64,000 bases of DNA from contig NZ_VZPV01000003.1 of NCBI RefSeq assembly GCF_008801405.1, positions 248,001 through 312,000 of the forward strand, written 5' to 3'. Every line of letters starts with the position of its first letter. Positions within the stretch are counted from its first letter, which is position 1. Below the pieces are notes generated by a model. That model was not told the origin of the DNA and did not search any database. It saw only the letters and a list, made by a program, of their open reading frames with translations. Of this stretch, positions 36,131 through 44,836 are shown in pieces. This DNA is from Ralstonia insidiosa (lineage in GTDB: Bacteria > Pseudomonadota > Gammaproteobacteria > Burkholderiales > Burkholderiaceae). The position numbers and the translations under genes were made by a program.

Positions 36131-37282
36131 ATGTCAGACCATCCGACAGATCGCCGCGCAGCCCGCCTGCGCAACATCTTCCGCCTGGGCGTCAAGGAGC
36201 TGTGGAGCCTGGTGCGCGACCCGATGATGCTGGTGCTGATCGCCTACACCTTCACGCTGTCGATCTACGTGGCAGCCACCGCCATGCCGGAGAGTCTGCA
36301 CAACGCCTCGATCGCCATCGTGGATGAAGACAGCTCGCCGCTGTCGGCGCGCATTGTCTCGAGTTTCTATCCACCGCATTTCCGTACGCCCGCGCTCATT
36401 CCGCTCACCGAGATGGATGCCGGCATGGACAGCGGGCGCTACACCTTTGTGCTCGACATCCCGCCCAACTTCCAGCGAGACGTGCTGGCGGGGCGCGCAC
36501 CGGCCATCCAGCTCAATATAGACGCCACCCGCATGAGCCAGGCCTTTACGGGCAACGGCTACATCCAGCAGATCGTCTCGGGCGAGGTGAACGAGTTCCT
36601 GCAGCGCCACCGTGCCGCACCCACCGCGCCAGTCGATCTGGTGATGCGCACGCGCTTCAACCCCAACCTGGAACAGACGTGGTTCGGCTCGCTGATGGAG
36701 ATCATCAACAACGTGACCATGCTGTCGATCATCCTGACGGGCGCCGCGCTCATCCGCGAGCGCGAGCACGGCACCATCGAGCACCTGCTGGTGATGCCCG
36801 TCACGCCGTTCGAGATCATGACGGCCAAGGTGTGGTCGATGGGGCTGGTGGTGGTGCTGGCCGCGCTGGTGGCACTGGTGTTCGTGGTGCAAGGCGCCCT
36901 GCATGTGCCCATTGAAGGCTCGATCCTGCTGTTCATGCTGGTGGCCACGCTGCACCTGTTTGCCACCACCTCCATGGGCATTTTCCTTGCGACGGTGGCG
37001 CGGTCCATGCCGCAATTCGGCATGCTGCTGGTGTTGGTGCTGCTGCCGCTGCAGTTGCTCTCGGGCGGTACCACCCCGCGCGAGAGCATGCCCGCTTTCG
37101 TGCAGGACATCATGCTGGCCGCGCCGACCACGCATTTTGTATCTGCGTCACAAGCGATTCTTTATCGGGGCGCAGGATTGTCCGTGGTGTGGCCGCAGTG
37201 CCTGGCCATCTGCGCAATCGGCGCCGTACTGTTTGTCGCATCATTGACGCGCTTTCGCAAAACCATCAGTCAGATGGCCTAA
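36131..37282 (+). CDS. ABC-2 type permease (YhhJ-like)
   Basis: Membrane protein of 383 aa. One N-terminal TM, a long periplasmic loop (about 50-175), then five C-terminal TM helices including LREREHGTIEHLLVMPVTP-like sequence typical of ABC-2 permeases. It would dimerise with the membrane half of the fused exporter. Nine bp after that gene. A 12-bp tandem repeat spans its stop codon. Confidence 0.92.
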   Translation: MSDHPTDRRAARLRNIFRLGVKELWSLVRDPMMLVLIAYTFTLSIYVAATAMPESLHNASIAIVDEDSSPLSARIVSSFYPPHFRTPALIPLTEMDAGMDSGRYTFVLDIPPNFQRDVLAGRAPAIQLNIDATRMSQAFTGNGYIQQIVSGEVNEFLQRHRAAPTAPVDLVMRTRFNPNLEQTWFGSLMEIINNVTMLSIILTGAALIREREHGTIEHLLVMPVTPFEIMTAKVWSMGLVVVLAALVALVFVVQGALHVPIEGSILLFMLVATLHLFATTSMGIFLATVARSMPQFGMLLVLVLLPLQLLSGGTTPRESMPAFVQDIMLAAPTTHFVSASQAILYRGAGLSVVWPQCLAICAIGAVLFVASLTRFRKTISQMA

Positions 37283-37295
37283 GAGATGGCCTAAG
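37272..37295 (+). repeat. 12-bp tandem duplication across a stop codon
   Basis: AGATGGCCTAAG occurs twice in direct succession (37272-37283, 37284-37295). The first copy supplies the stop of the permease gene (TAA 37280-37282). It is probably a slippage event. Confidence 0.8.
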
Positions 37296-37303
37296 GAGCC
37301 AAT

Positions 37304-37810
37304 ATGGACACACCTGCCAACCTTCCTCTCGCGCTTTTCAAGGCGCAAGCCGCACTCGGGCTGCAAACGCTGGGCTTGCTCAAGACAGCGCGCCAGCGCT
37401 GGTATGCACTGGGTGCAGAATTGCTGGCCGAAGACGTCGCTCGCACAGAATCTGCGCTGACCGATCTGCAAGGCGTTGAAGACTGGAGCGCATTGGCAGC
37501 AGGGCTGCCGAACGCCTTCTGGCAGGCCAACCAGCGCGCAATGAATGTGCTGCAGGGCGTGATGCAGACCGCCATGGCCAATCAAGCCAGCTTTGCCACG
37601 GACTACCAGCGCGCCATGCTGGAATGGCAACAAGCTTCGGTGCAGGCGCTGAGCGCGGCTGGCAATGCCATGCCGGTGCATACGGCGCTGCAGGGCATGC
37701 TGTCGTCGTTGGGGGCGCCGGCCGATGTGTTCATCCGTGCGGCAACGGTGTCGCCAAGCACGGCACCCGCGCGCGTCAAGGGTAACGGTCAACTTCGTAC
37801 GGCTTCCTGA
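37304..37810 (+). CDS. phaP: Phasin family protein
   Basis: PHB-granule surface protein of 168 aa, mostly amphipathic helix without Cys. The phasin-like pattern is visible in LALFKAQAALGLQTLGLLKTARQRWYALGAELLAEDV and later in FATDYQRAMLEWQQASVQAL. AAGGAGCCAAT precedes the ATG. It separates from phaC by four exporter genes but belongs to the same run, so synthase and phasin are likely co-induced. The symbol is by family, not by proven orthology. Confidence 0.85.
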   Translation: MDTPANLPLALFKAQAALGLQTLGLLKTARQRWYALGAELLAEDVARTESALTDLQGVEDWSALAAGLPNAFWQANQRAMNVLQGVMQTAMANQASFATDYQRAMLEWQQASVQALSAAGNAMPVHTALQGMLSSLGAPADVFIRAATVSPSTAPARVKGNGQLRTAS

Positions 37811-37819
37811 GGAGCGCGC

Positions 37820-39265
37820 ATGGGCCCCGATCATCTGCCGGCTCCGCCGGCATCACTGCCGGGTGGCGATCTGAGCGTGGTGCGCAATCGCACGTTCGAC
37901 GAAATCGCCGTTGGTGATGCCGCCGCCATCCTGCGCACGCTGACAGCGGAGGACATCCAGCTCTTTGCCGTGCTGTCGGGCGATGTCAACCCGCAGCACC
38001 TGGACCCCGAGTTTGCGGCATCCACGCGCTTTCACGGCGTGATTGCCCACGGCATGCTGGGCGGCGCGTTGATTTCCGCCGTGCTCGGAACGCGCCTGCC
38101 TGGGCCCGGCACGGTCTACCTTGGGCAGACACTGCAGTTTCATGCGCCGGTGCGCATTGGCGATACGTTGACCATCCGCGTGACGGTGACCAGCAAGGAC
38201 GACGAAAGGAAACGGCTCAAGCTGGCGTGCTCCTGCACGAACGACAGTGGCACCGTCGCCATCACGGGGGAGGCCGAAGTCATCGCGCCCACCGAACGGA
38301 TCGAGCGGCCACGCACCACGCTGCCCGATGTACGCATCACCACCGGTGGCAATGGAATCCACCGGCTGCTCGACCACGTGCGGCCCCTGGGGGCGATCCG
38401 CATGGCGGTCGTGCACCCGTGCGACGCGCTGAGCCTGTCCGCCGCGCTGGATGCGCGTGCAGAAGGGCTCATCGTGCCGTGCTTGGTCGCACCGCGCGAC
38501 AAGTTGATGCGCGTCGCTGCTGAGGCCGGGCTTGACCTGAGCGGCATGGAAATCGAAGACGTGCCGCACAGCAGCGCCGCGGCCACGCGCGCCGTGGAGC
38601 TCGTAACGCAGGGTAAGGCCGAGGCGCTCATGAAGGGCAGCCTGCATACCGATGAACTGATGGCGGCCGTGGTGCGCGCTGAAGCCGGGCTGCGCACCAA
38701 GCGCCGGATCAGCCATTGCTTCGTCATGCAGACGCCAGCGTATCCGCGCCCGTTTATCGTGACGGATGCCGCCATCAACATTGCACCGACCCTGGATCAG
38801 AAGGCCGACATCATCCGCAACGCCATTGATCTGGCCCATGCGATTGGCGTGGCGCGACCGCGCGTGGCGATCCTGGCGGCCGTCGAGACCGTGAACCCGC
38901 ACATGCCCGCCACGCTCGACGCGGCGGCGCTATGCAAGATGGCCGACCGCGGCCAGATCGAAGGGGGTGTGCTGGACGGGCCGCTGGCCTTCGACAACGC
39001 GGTATCGGCCGCTGCTGCGCGCATCAAGGGCATCGTTTCTGAGGTGGCGGGGCAGGCCGATGTGCTGGTGGTGCCGGATCTGGAAAGTGGCAACATGCTC
39101 GCCAAGCAGTTGGAGTACCTTGGCGGAGCCGCCAGCGCTGGCATTGTGCTCGGCGCCCGCGTGCCCATCGTCTTGACCAGCCGTGCTGATTCACGCGAAT
39201 CACGCATTGCCTCATGTGCCATCGCCACGTTGCTGGCACACCGTTACCGCATCCTGCCGCCATGA
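37820..39265 (+). CDS. MaoC-like hydratase/phosphate acetyltransferase fusion
   Basis: Bifunctional protein of 481 aa. Residues about 14-150 form a MaoC/hot-dog domain with the D-x4-H site (SGDVNPQHLDPEFA). Residues about 165-481 form a phosphate acetyl/butyryltransferase domain (KGSLHTDELMAAVV, GPLAFDNAVS). It would convert acyl-CoA to acyl-phosphate for the downstream kinase. The MaoC part may supply (R)-3-hydroxyacyl-CoA or crotonyl-CoA hydration linked to PHB (inference). GAGGAGCGCGC precedes the ATG. It overlaps ackA by 4 bp. Confidence 0.9.
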   Translation: MGPDHLPAPPASLPGGDLSVVRNRTFDEIAVGDAAAILRTLTAEDIQLFAVLSGDVNPQHLDPEFAASTRFHGVIAHGMLGGALISAVLGTRLPGPGTVYLGQTLQFHAPVRIGDTLTIRVTVTSKDDERKRLKLACSCTNDSGTVAITGEAEVIAPTERIERPRTTLPDVRITTGGNGIHRLLDHVRPLGAIRMAVVHPCDALSLSAALDARAEGLIVPCLVAPRDKLMRVAAEAGLDLSGMEIEDVPHSSAAATRAVELVTQGKAEALMKGSLHTDELMAAVVRAEAGLRTKRRISHCFVMQTPAYPRPFIVTDAAINIAPTLDQKADIIRNAIDLAHAIGVARPRVAILAAVETVNPHMPATLDAAALCKMADRGQIEGGVLDGPLAFDNAVSAAAARIKGIVSEVAGQADVLVVPDLESGNMLAKQLEYLGGAASAGIVLGARVPIVLTSRADSRESRIASCAIATLLAHRYRILPP

Positions 39266-40449
39266 CCGATTGCATCGTCGTACTGAACTGCGGCTCGTCG
39301 AGCATCAAGTTTGCGCTGTTCGATGCCGCGCAGCTTCCGTTGCCCCGTACCCCCGTGTGGAGCGGGAAGGTGGAGGGCATCGGCACCGCTCATCCCACGG
39401 CGACAGAAGCCGGGGCGCCAGCACAGGCTGTGGAACTTGACACCGCGCAGCCGTATCACGCGGCGCTGCTGCACATTCGCCAGCGTGTCGAGCACATGCT
39501 CGGCAACCGTCGTCTGGTTGCCGTGGCGCACCGGGTGGTGCACGGCGGCGCCAAGTACTTCGCACCCGTGCGTGTGGACGCGGAGGTGCTTGCTGATCTG
39601 CGCAGCTACATCCCGCTTGCGCCGCTGCACCAGCCATTTGCGCTGGAGGCCATCGAGGCGCTTCTGTCAGAGCTGCCCGAAGTGCCGCAGGTCGCGTGCT
39701 TTGATACAGCGTTCCACCACACGCTGCCGCAAGTTGAAATGATGCTGCCGCTACCGTATGCGGCGTGGGAGCGCGGATTGCGGCGCTACGGCTTTCACGG
39801 GCTGTCGTACGAGTACATGTCGATCGTCTTGCCCGAGCGACATGGCGATATTGCCCGTGGGCGGACCATCGTCGCGCACCTTGGCAGCGGTGCCAGCCTA
39901 TGTGCCATGCGCGGGCTGGAGAGCGTGGCGACCACGATGGGGTTTTCCGCGCTCGACGGCCTGATGATGGGCACACGCTGCGGCGCGCTGGACCCAGGTG
40001 CGGTGCTTTACCTGATGGAGACGGAGCATCTTTCTCCGGCGCAGGTGGGGCATGTGCTGTATCACGAATCCGGTCTGCTGGGCGTGTCGGGGGTGTCATC
40101 TGACCCGCGCGACCTATTGGCGCAGGAAGCCGACAACCCGCGTGTGCAGGCGGCGCTGGCACTCTACGTGCGGCGCATCGTCCGCGAGATCGGAGCCCTG
40201 GTGGCTGTTCTGGGCGGTTTGGACCTGCTGGTTTTCACGGCGGGGATTGGCGAACACAACGCCGTGCTGCGTGAGCGCATCGTGCGTGCGCTCGGCTATC
40301 TGGGCGCGGATTTGAATGACGCGGCCAACCAGGCGCATGCCGCCATCCTCTCCAGTTCGGCCAGCCGGATTCGCGTGGCGGTGGAGCCGACCAACGAGGA
40401 GTGGGTTGCTGCCCAGCACGGTGCCCGATGCGTGCGGGGACGCGGTTGA
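39262..40449 (+). CDS. ackA: Acetate kinase
   Basis: ASKHA-fold kinase of 395 aa that makes ATP from acetyl phosphate. Family motifs: LNCGSSSIKFALFD at the N-terminus, AHRVVHGG, YGFHGLSYEYMS and TAGIGEHNAVLR. ATG 39262 overlaps the MaoC-PTA stop, so the two are coupled. Together they allow acetate fermentation with substrate-level ATP when respiration is limited, matching the FNR setting. Confidence 0.95.
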   Translation: MTDCIVVLNCGSSSIKFALFDAAQLPLPRTPVWSGKVEGIGTAHPTATEAGAPAQAVELDTAQPYHAALLHIRQRVEHMLGNRRLVAVAHRVVHGGAKYFAPVRVDAEVLADLRSYIPLAPLHQPFALEAIEALLSELPEVPQVACFDTAFHHTLPQVEMMLPLPYAAWERGLRRYGFHGLSYEYMSIVLPERHGDIARGRTIVAHLGSGASLCAMRGLESVATTMGFSALDGLMMGTRCGALDPGAVLYLMETEHLSPAQVGHVLYHESGLLGVSGVSSDPRDLLAQEADNPRVQAALALYVRRIVREIGALVAVLGGLDLLVFTAGIGEHNAVLRERIVRALGYLGADLNDAANQAHAAILSSSASRIRVAVEPTNEEWVAAQHGARCVRGRG

Positions 40450-40455
40450 GCGGGC

Positions 40456-40482
40456 GGCGGCAGTGCTTTTCAGCCTGCCGCC
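40456..40482. terminator. Terminator-like hairpin between convergent ackA and porin
   Basis: GGCGGCAG-N11-CTGCCGCC, a perfect 8-bp stem 7 bp after the ackA stop, followed by a pyrimidine-rich stretch. It can serve the ackA operon and perhaps the convergent porin gene. Confidence 0.55.
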
Positions 40483-40553
40483 CCTCTTCCTTCAGGCAAG
40501 GTCATTCCTGACCCGCCCATTCGCCGCGGAAGAGGGGGCGCGCGCTTAACTGA

Positions 40554-41684
40554 TCAGAATGCGTGTTTCAGGCCAACCCCAGCCAGCACCGTTTTCGCAC
40601 CGGGGGCGGTGCCTCCGGCAACAATCGACGTCTTGATGCTTTCGAGCGGATCTGCCGTACCCACGGCGCCGGCGTCCACATACACGAGTTGCACATACAG
40701 CGTGGTGCGCTTGGAGAACGAGTAGTCGTTGCTCAGCACGACCGATTTGGTGGAACTGTCGTGCGTGCTGCTTTCGTATTTGCTGTAGTAGCCGGCCAGC
40801 GTGGCGGTATTGGCGGGGCTCCACCTGTAGTCGAGCCCGACGCCGAGCGATTTGACGTCCGACACGCGTGCGCCCGTGGGTGCATTGTTGGTGACGCCGA
40901 TGTAGTTCACCCTGCCTGTGAAGGCGTCGAACGGCACCGCTACGCCCGCGCTCCACAGCCGGCTCAGTGTTTGGCCGGTGCCGCTGTCCGACGTGGATTG
41001 ATAGCCGAGGCCGACCGTCACCGGGCCCGTATAGGTGGCCCCCAGCGAGAGCTCGTTGCCGCGCTTGAAGCTGCCTGCCGTCTCACCCAACGAATACGCG
41101 ACACCCAGCCACACAGGGCCGAAGTTGTTGGCGTACTGCACGGCGTTGCCGATGAACACGCCCACATCGTTGCCGGGGTTCGTGCCGGCGCCCATCGCGT
41201 TGCCTGGGGCGGGGAGCTGGTTGTAGGCCCAGCCGTACAGGTTCGAGAACTGCTCCTTGAACCCGCGTGCTTCGGTGCCGATCGTACCGATGAGTGCCGG
41301 GCTGTATTGGCGACCCAGCGTGATCGCGCCCCAGTTGCCGCTGAGGCCAACGTTCGCCTGCCGGCGGAAGAGTTCTGAACTGAAGCCGGGGCCGGTGGTG
41401 AGCGTGCCGGTGTCGCTGCTGAAATGGCTTTCGAGGTTGAAGCTGGCCTTCAGGCCACCGCCCAGGTCTTCCACGCCCTTGAGGCCCCAGATGCTTGGGC
41501 TGATACCGCCCGAATGCAACTCTGTGATGCTGCCGCCGGCTGCGCTCCGGTTCTGGTATTGCAAGCCGGCGTCGACCGTGCCGTAGATCGTGACGGACGA
41601 TTGTGCGATAGCCCCACTCGCAGCGCTGCCGAGGGCGGTTGCCAGGGCCGCCAGGGCGCATTGGCGAACGCGTTTGTTCTGCAT
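40554..41684 (-). CDS. Gram-negative trimeric porin (Porin_4/OmpC-like)
   Basis: Outer-membrane porin of 376 aa. Signal peptide MQNKRVRQCALAALATALG to AIA, then QSSVTIYGTVDAGLQYQN, and a C-terminal Phe (GLKHAF). Start at 41684 follows GGAGACAAC. It belongs to the same family as the porin at 4.7-5.9 kb but differs clearly in sequence. It lies at the boundary of the quinoprotein region and may admit alcohols or other substrates. Confidence 0.92.
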   Translation of the reverse strand: MQNKRVRQCALAALATALGSAASGAIAQSSVTIYGTVDAGLQYQNRSAAGGSITELHSGGISPSIWGLKGVEDLGGGLKASFNLESHFSSDTGTLTTGPGFSSELFRRQANVGLSGNWGAITLGRQYSPALIGTIGTEARGFKEQFSNLYGWAYNQLPAPGNAMGAGTNPGNDVGVFIGNAVQYANNFGPVWLGVAYSLGETAGSFKRGNELSLGATYTGPVTVGLGYQSTSDSGTGQTLSRLWSAGVAVPFDAFTGRVNYIGVTNNAPTGARVSDVKSLGVGLDYRWSPANTATLAGYYSKYESSTHDSSTKSVVLSNDYSFSKRTTLYVQLVYVDAGAVGTADPLESIKTSIVAGGTAPGAKTVLAGVGLKHAF

Positions 41685-41945
41685 GTTGTCTCCGTATTGT
41701 CTTTGTGTGATGCGCCTAAGGATTCGGCTCGGACGCATTGGGATGGACGCCAATTGCGCGAAGCGCGCTCAACGCCGGCGGGGGCTTTTGCAATACGCGT
41801 ACCAACGCGCATGCGGCCGTTTGCGGTGCATTGCAAGCGGGTGGGCAACGTTTGCGGGTGCTGAGCGCTGGATGGGTGCTGTGGCGTGGCGGGACAGTCG
41901 GTGCAACACCTGTGCTGCGTTTGTTCAGCAATGGAGCGGGCTTGA

Positions 41946-42914
41946 TCAGACCGCGGGCGCGTTCTGCATCCAGCGGTCTTCCAGTTCGCGCCAGGCGCGC
42001 GCCACGTTGAATGCGTGTCGAGGATGAAAGTGGCGCCAGTCGCGATACGCATCACCCGGCACGTAGTCGAGCGCGCGGGCCGCGTCTGCGCCGGCCTCGA
42101 TGGCCTGGGTGACCGCGCCATCCAGCATGTCGAGATAGGACAGCGTGGGGTGGAGCATCTGCGCCGGGGTGCCGATGGCCGTGCCGACGACGATGCCGGC
42201 GGGCAGCGGGATCAAGGCACGCAACGCGTGTTGCCATCCCACCAGCGAGCCTTCCTGCAGGTCTGGAATGCGCTGCCGATAGGCCAGGCCGCCCACGCAG
42301 AGCACGCGCCGCTGCGGGGCATACAACACCGTGTCTGACGCGCTATGCGCCGCCGCGTAGACGAGAACTTGCCACGCCGTCTTGCCGGTGTGCAGCCAAT
42401 CGCCATCGCGCAGTGCGGGCTCGGGATAGACGATCTGCGTCTCACGCATGACGCGCTCGCCCAGCATGGCGGTCAACCTGGCCAGACAGGTCTCGCAGCG
42501 CTGCCGCATCAGGCTGGCGGTGGCAGCCGAGGCGAGAAACGCGGGGCGCGGCTGCAGTTGCGCGAAGGCCGCGTTGGCCAACACGTGTTCGGGGTGCGCG
42601 TGCGTGTTGACCACCCAACGGATGGGCTCCGCGGTGACGTGCCGGATGGCGGTAATCAATCGATCGCCCCATCGCGCATGCGGGCCGGGGTCAACCACCA
42701 GCACGCCGTTGCCGGTGACGTGCACCAGCGTCGGCACGACTTCACCGGCGTTGGCGCGCGAGGCTTCGGCGTTGTCGGCCCGCGCGGCGTACAGGCCGTC
42801 CTGCAGGCGCAACAGCGTGACACGCGCGGGCGTTGCGGACGCAGCCAGGGCCGGGTTGATCAGGGTCGCGAGCATCAGGCGCATCCAGCGTCGCCGGGCA
42901 GGGTCTGGCGCCAT
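41946..42914 (-). CDS. Quinoprotein relay system zinc metallohydrolase 2 (MBL fold)
   Basis: Secreted MBL-fold protein of 322 aa. It has an N-terminal hydrophobic signal (MLATLINPALAASA). The metal motif is THAHPEH (HxHxxH), with later AAHSASDTVLY supplying another His/Asp. It lies 1 bp after the stop of metallohydrolase 1, and both follow a SoxYZ-like carrier, the gene order known from quinoprotein dehydrogenase loci. The exact reaction is not established. ATG 42914 chosen; the ORF opens further upstream inside the neighbouring gene. Confidence 0.85.
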   Translation of the reverse strand: MAPDPARRRWMRLMLATLINPALAASATPARVTLLRLQDGLYAARADNAEASRANAGEVVPTLVHVTGNGVLVVDPGPHARWGDRLITAIRHVTAEPIRWVVNTHAHPEHVLANAAFAQLQPRPAFLASAATASLMRQRCETCLARLTAMLGERVMRETQIVYPEPALRDGDWLHTGKTAWQVLVYAAAHSASDTVLYAPQRRVLCVGGLAYRQRIPDLQEGSLVGWQHALRALIPLPAGIVVGTAIGTPAQMLHPTLSYLDMLDGAVTQAIEAGADAARALDYVPGDAYRDWRHFHPRHAFNVARAWRELEDRWMQNAPAV

Positions 42915-42915
42915 G

Positions 42916-43863
42916 TCAGGGCGCCAGCGCGGCGTTCTCATAGCGCGGATAGAAGCGGGTGACGTTACGCACGTACTCCGCGGGCATGCCGCCCCATTGC
43001 GCATAGGGCGTGTCCACCGGCATCGTGATGACTTCGGCCAGATCGCGCCCCTCCTGCGCCGCATGCCGCATGCGTGCGTCCAGCCAGAGCAGGTATTGCC
43101 GCGTTTGTGCGATGGCGTCTGCCTGGCCGAGCGCCGGGCCGTGGCTGGGGATCAAGATGCGCGCGCCGCTCTCGGCAACGATGGCCTGAAGCCGATCGAG
43201 ACTGGCCAGCCAATGTGGAATGTCGGCGTGCGGCGTGGTGGGAATCCGGTCGCGGAACGCCAGGCCGCCCGCGAAGACCACACCGCGCGTCCGGTCCACC
43301 AGAACGAGGTCGTCGCCGGTATGCCCTTCGAGCCGGATGAGGTCAATGCGGTGGCGGCCCAGGGCGCGCTCGCCCGGCGTCAACGGCTGGCTGGGCGGTG
43401 TCGACGCCGTGTTCCGCATCCAGTCACCACAAAGGCGGTAGAGATTGTCCGCATAGGCTTCGCCCTCGCGTTGTGCACCGGCGATGGTGCCTGGCAGCGC
43501 CTGCGCGCCGACATCGGCATAGGCCTGGTTGCCGAAGAAATAGTCGGGGTGCAGGTTCAGGTTGAACACCCAGCGCACGGGTGCCGATGTGACCTGGCGG
43601 ATGGCCTGCCGCTGCTGCTCGCCATACAGCACGGACGGCCCCGTGTTGATGACGAGCACGCCTTCACCGGTATCGATGAAGCCGGTGTTGATGATGTTGC
43701 AGCCGTTGCGCACGGAGAAGTCCGCATTGGCACCTTCCAGCACCCAGATATCGGGCGCAACCGCGCGCGGTACGAGGTGGTAGTCGAGCCCTTGCGCGTA
43801 TGCGTTGGTCATCAACATCGCCAGACATAGCAGGATGCCCAACCGTTGGTTCAGCCAGCTCAT
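42916..43863 (-). CDS. Quinoprotein relay system zinc metallohydrolase 1 (MBL fold)
   Basis: Secreted MBL-fold protein of 315 aa. Signal peptide MSWLNQRLGILLCLAMLMTN to AYA. The canonical HxHxDH is altered: the region reads NLNLHPDYFFGN, so one metal His is replaced, while EGHTGDDLVLVD keeps the second His/Asp site. This may mean an atypical or mono-metal centre. It overlaps the SoxYZ-like carrier stop by 4 bp. Confidence 0.85.
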   Translation of the reverse strand: MSWLNQRLGILLCLAMLMTNAYAQGLDYHLVPRAVAPDIWVLEGANADFSVRNGCNIINTGFIDTGEGVLVINTGPSVLYGEQQRQAIRQVTSAPVRWVFNLNLHPDYFFGNQAYADVGAQALPGTIAGAQREGEAYADNLYRLCGDWMRNTASTPPSQPLTPGERALGRHRIDLIRLEGHTGDDLVLVDRTRGVVFAGGLAFRDRIPTTPHADIPHWLASLDRLQAIVAESGARILIPSHGPALGQADAIAQTRQYLLWLDARMRHAAQEGRDLAEVITMPVDTPYAQWGGMPAEYVRNVTRFYPRYENAALAP

Positions 43864-44633
43864 CGTGTCACCTGTGCGCGGATGCGGTTGCCGTTGTTGT
43901 CGACGCCGGCCACGCTGATGCCGTGCTCAACGGGGCCGTCCAGATCGAAGGAGAAGATCGGGTTCTCGGCCACGGGCTCGTACAGCGCCAGCCGAAGCAT
44001 GGGCTGGCGCCGTGCATCGAGCAGGTCGAGTTGTTCGATGTGGAAGGACGGGATGCCCGCCACCAACCCCGTGTCCATCGGATGCATCACGCGCAGGCGG
44101 ATGCGGCTGCCCGCGCCGTTGAAGCCCGGAAACACGCGCGACTCGACCTGGTTCAGCGTGGTGCTCCAGGTCGCATCCTTGCGGGTGGCGCCGGGCAGTG
44201 TGCAGCCGCCGCCGGTGGCATCCACCAAGAAGGTGCCGACATGCCAGACGCCATCCGGCGTGCGTGCCGCCACGCGCACCGGCGATGCCTCCTGCAGCTT
44301 GAACCGGAACGACAGCGCCGGGCGCACGCGCATCGGTTCGAACTCCAGCACCTTGCGGATCGGGTTGCGATCCACGACGACAACAACGCGTTCGACCGAG
44401 CCCAGCGCAGATGCGTCAAACGCAATGGGCACCTGCATCGGGTCTTCTGCAAACGCGGGCCCGGTGATCTTGATGCGGTTGTCGAACGTGGCCCGCGCGG
44501 CGCCGAACATCTGCTGATGAATCAATGGCCAGAGCGGTGAGCCTGCAGGGTCGGTGTTCGTATCAGCCCGTACCGGCCAGGACTGACACACAAGGAGCAG
44601 CGCGGCGGCGACAAGGAGTGGAGCCGTTCTCAT
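43860..44633 (-). CDS. Quinoprotein-associated SoxYZ-like carrier
   Basis: Periplasmic protein of 257 aa with a signal peptide (LLVAAALLLVCQSWPVRA). The N-terminal half is SoxY-like and the swinging-arm motif appears as DATGGGCTLPG, where the Cys carries the thiol-bound intermediate in Sox proteins. The C-terminal half is SoxZ-like (VMHPMDTGLVAG). First gene of a leftward operon with the two metallohydrolases, under a predicted sigma-54 promoter. Confidence 0.87.
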   Translation of the reverse strand: MRTAPLLVAAALLLVCQSWPVRADTNTDPAGSPLWPLIHQQMFGAARATFDNRIKITGPAFAEDPMQVPIAFDASALGSVERVVVVVDRNPIRKVLEFEPMRVRPALSFRFKLQEASPVRVAARTPDGVWHVGTFLVDATGGGCTLPGATRKDATWSTTLNQVESRVFPGFNGAGSRIRLRVMHPMDTGLVAGIPSFHIEQLDLLDARRQPMLRLALYEPVAENPIFSFDLDGPVEHGISVAGVDNNGNRIRAQVTR

Positions 44634-44668
44634 CGTTTGCCTTGAGGGTTCGGATGAACGGCTGGGAT

Positions 44669-44684
44669 TGCGAAAGTCATGCCA
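44669..44684 (-). promoter_or_regulatory. Sigma-54 promoter for the SoxYZ-like operon
   Basis: On the minus strand TGGCATG-ACTT-TCGCA, against consensus TGGCACG-N4-TTGCA (two mismatches; the -24 GG and -12 GC are kept). Predicted start is about 25 bp before the ATG at 44633. Confidence 0.55.
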
Positions 44685-44734
44685 TGCGCCCGGGGTGCTC
44701 ACATGCGGCTGCATTGGGTGTTCAGGCGATGGGG

Positions 44735-44751
44735 CGTTGAGCTTTGCAACA
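44735..44751. promoter_or_regulatory. Putative activator site, divergent SoxYZ/ALDH region (site 1)
   Basis: CGTTGAGCTTTGCAACA fits the 17-bp dyad TGTTSC-N5-GSARCA with two mismatches in the left arm. Its centre is 22 bp, two helical turns, from the next copy. Confidence 0.45.
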
Positions 44752-44756
44752 CCCGG

Positions 44757-44773
44757 TGTTCCATTCTGGAGCA
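44757..44773. promoter_or_regulatory. Putative activator site, divergent SoxYZ/ALDH region (site 2)
   Basis: TGTTCCATTCTGGAGCA, an almost perfect 17-bp dyad. Its centre is about 98 bp upstream of the predicted ALDH start and 106 bp from the SoxYZ start, suitable for one shared sigma-54 activator. Confidence 0.65.
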
Positions 44774-44836
44774 ATCCCACGGGCGGACAACGCAGAACAG
44801 CCGATGCCGGGGGGATGAAACATCTGTCGCAGGGGG

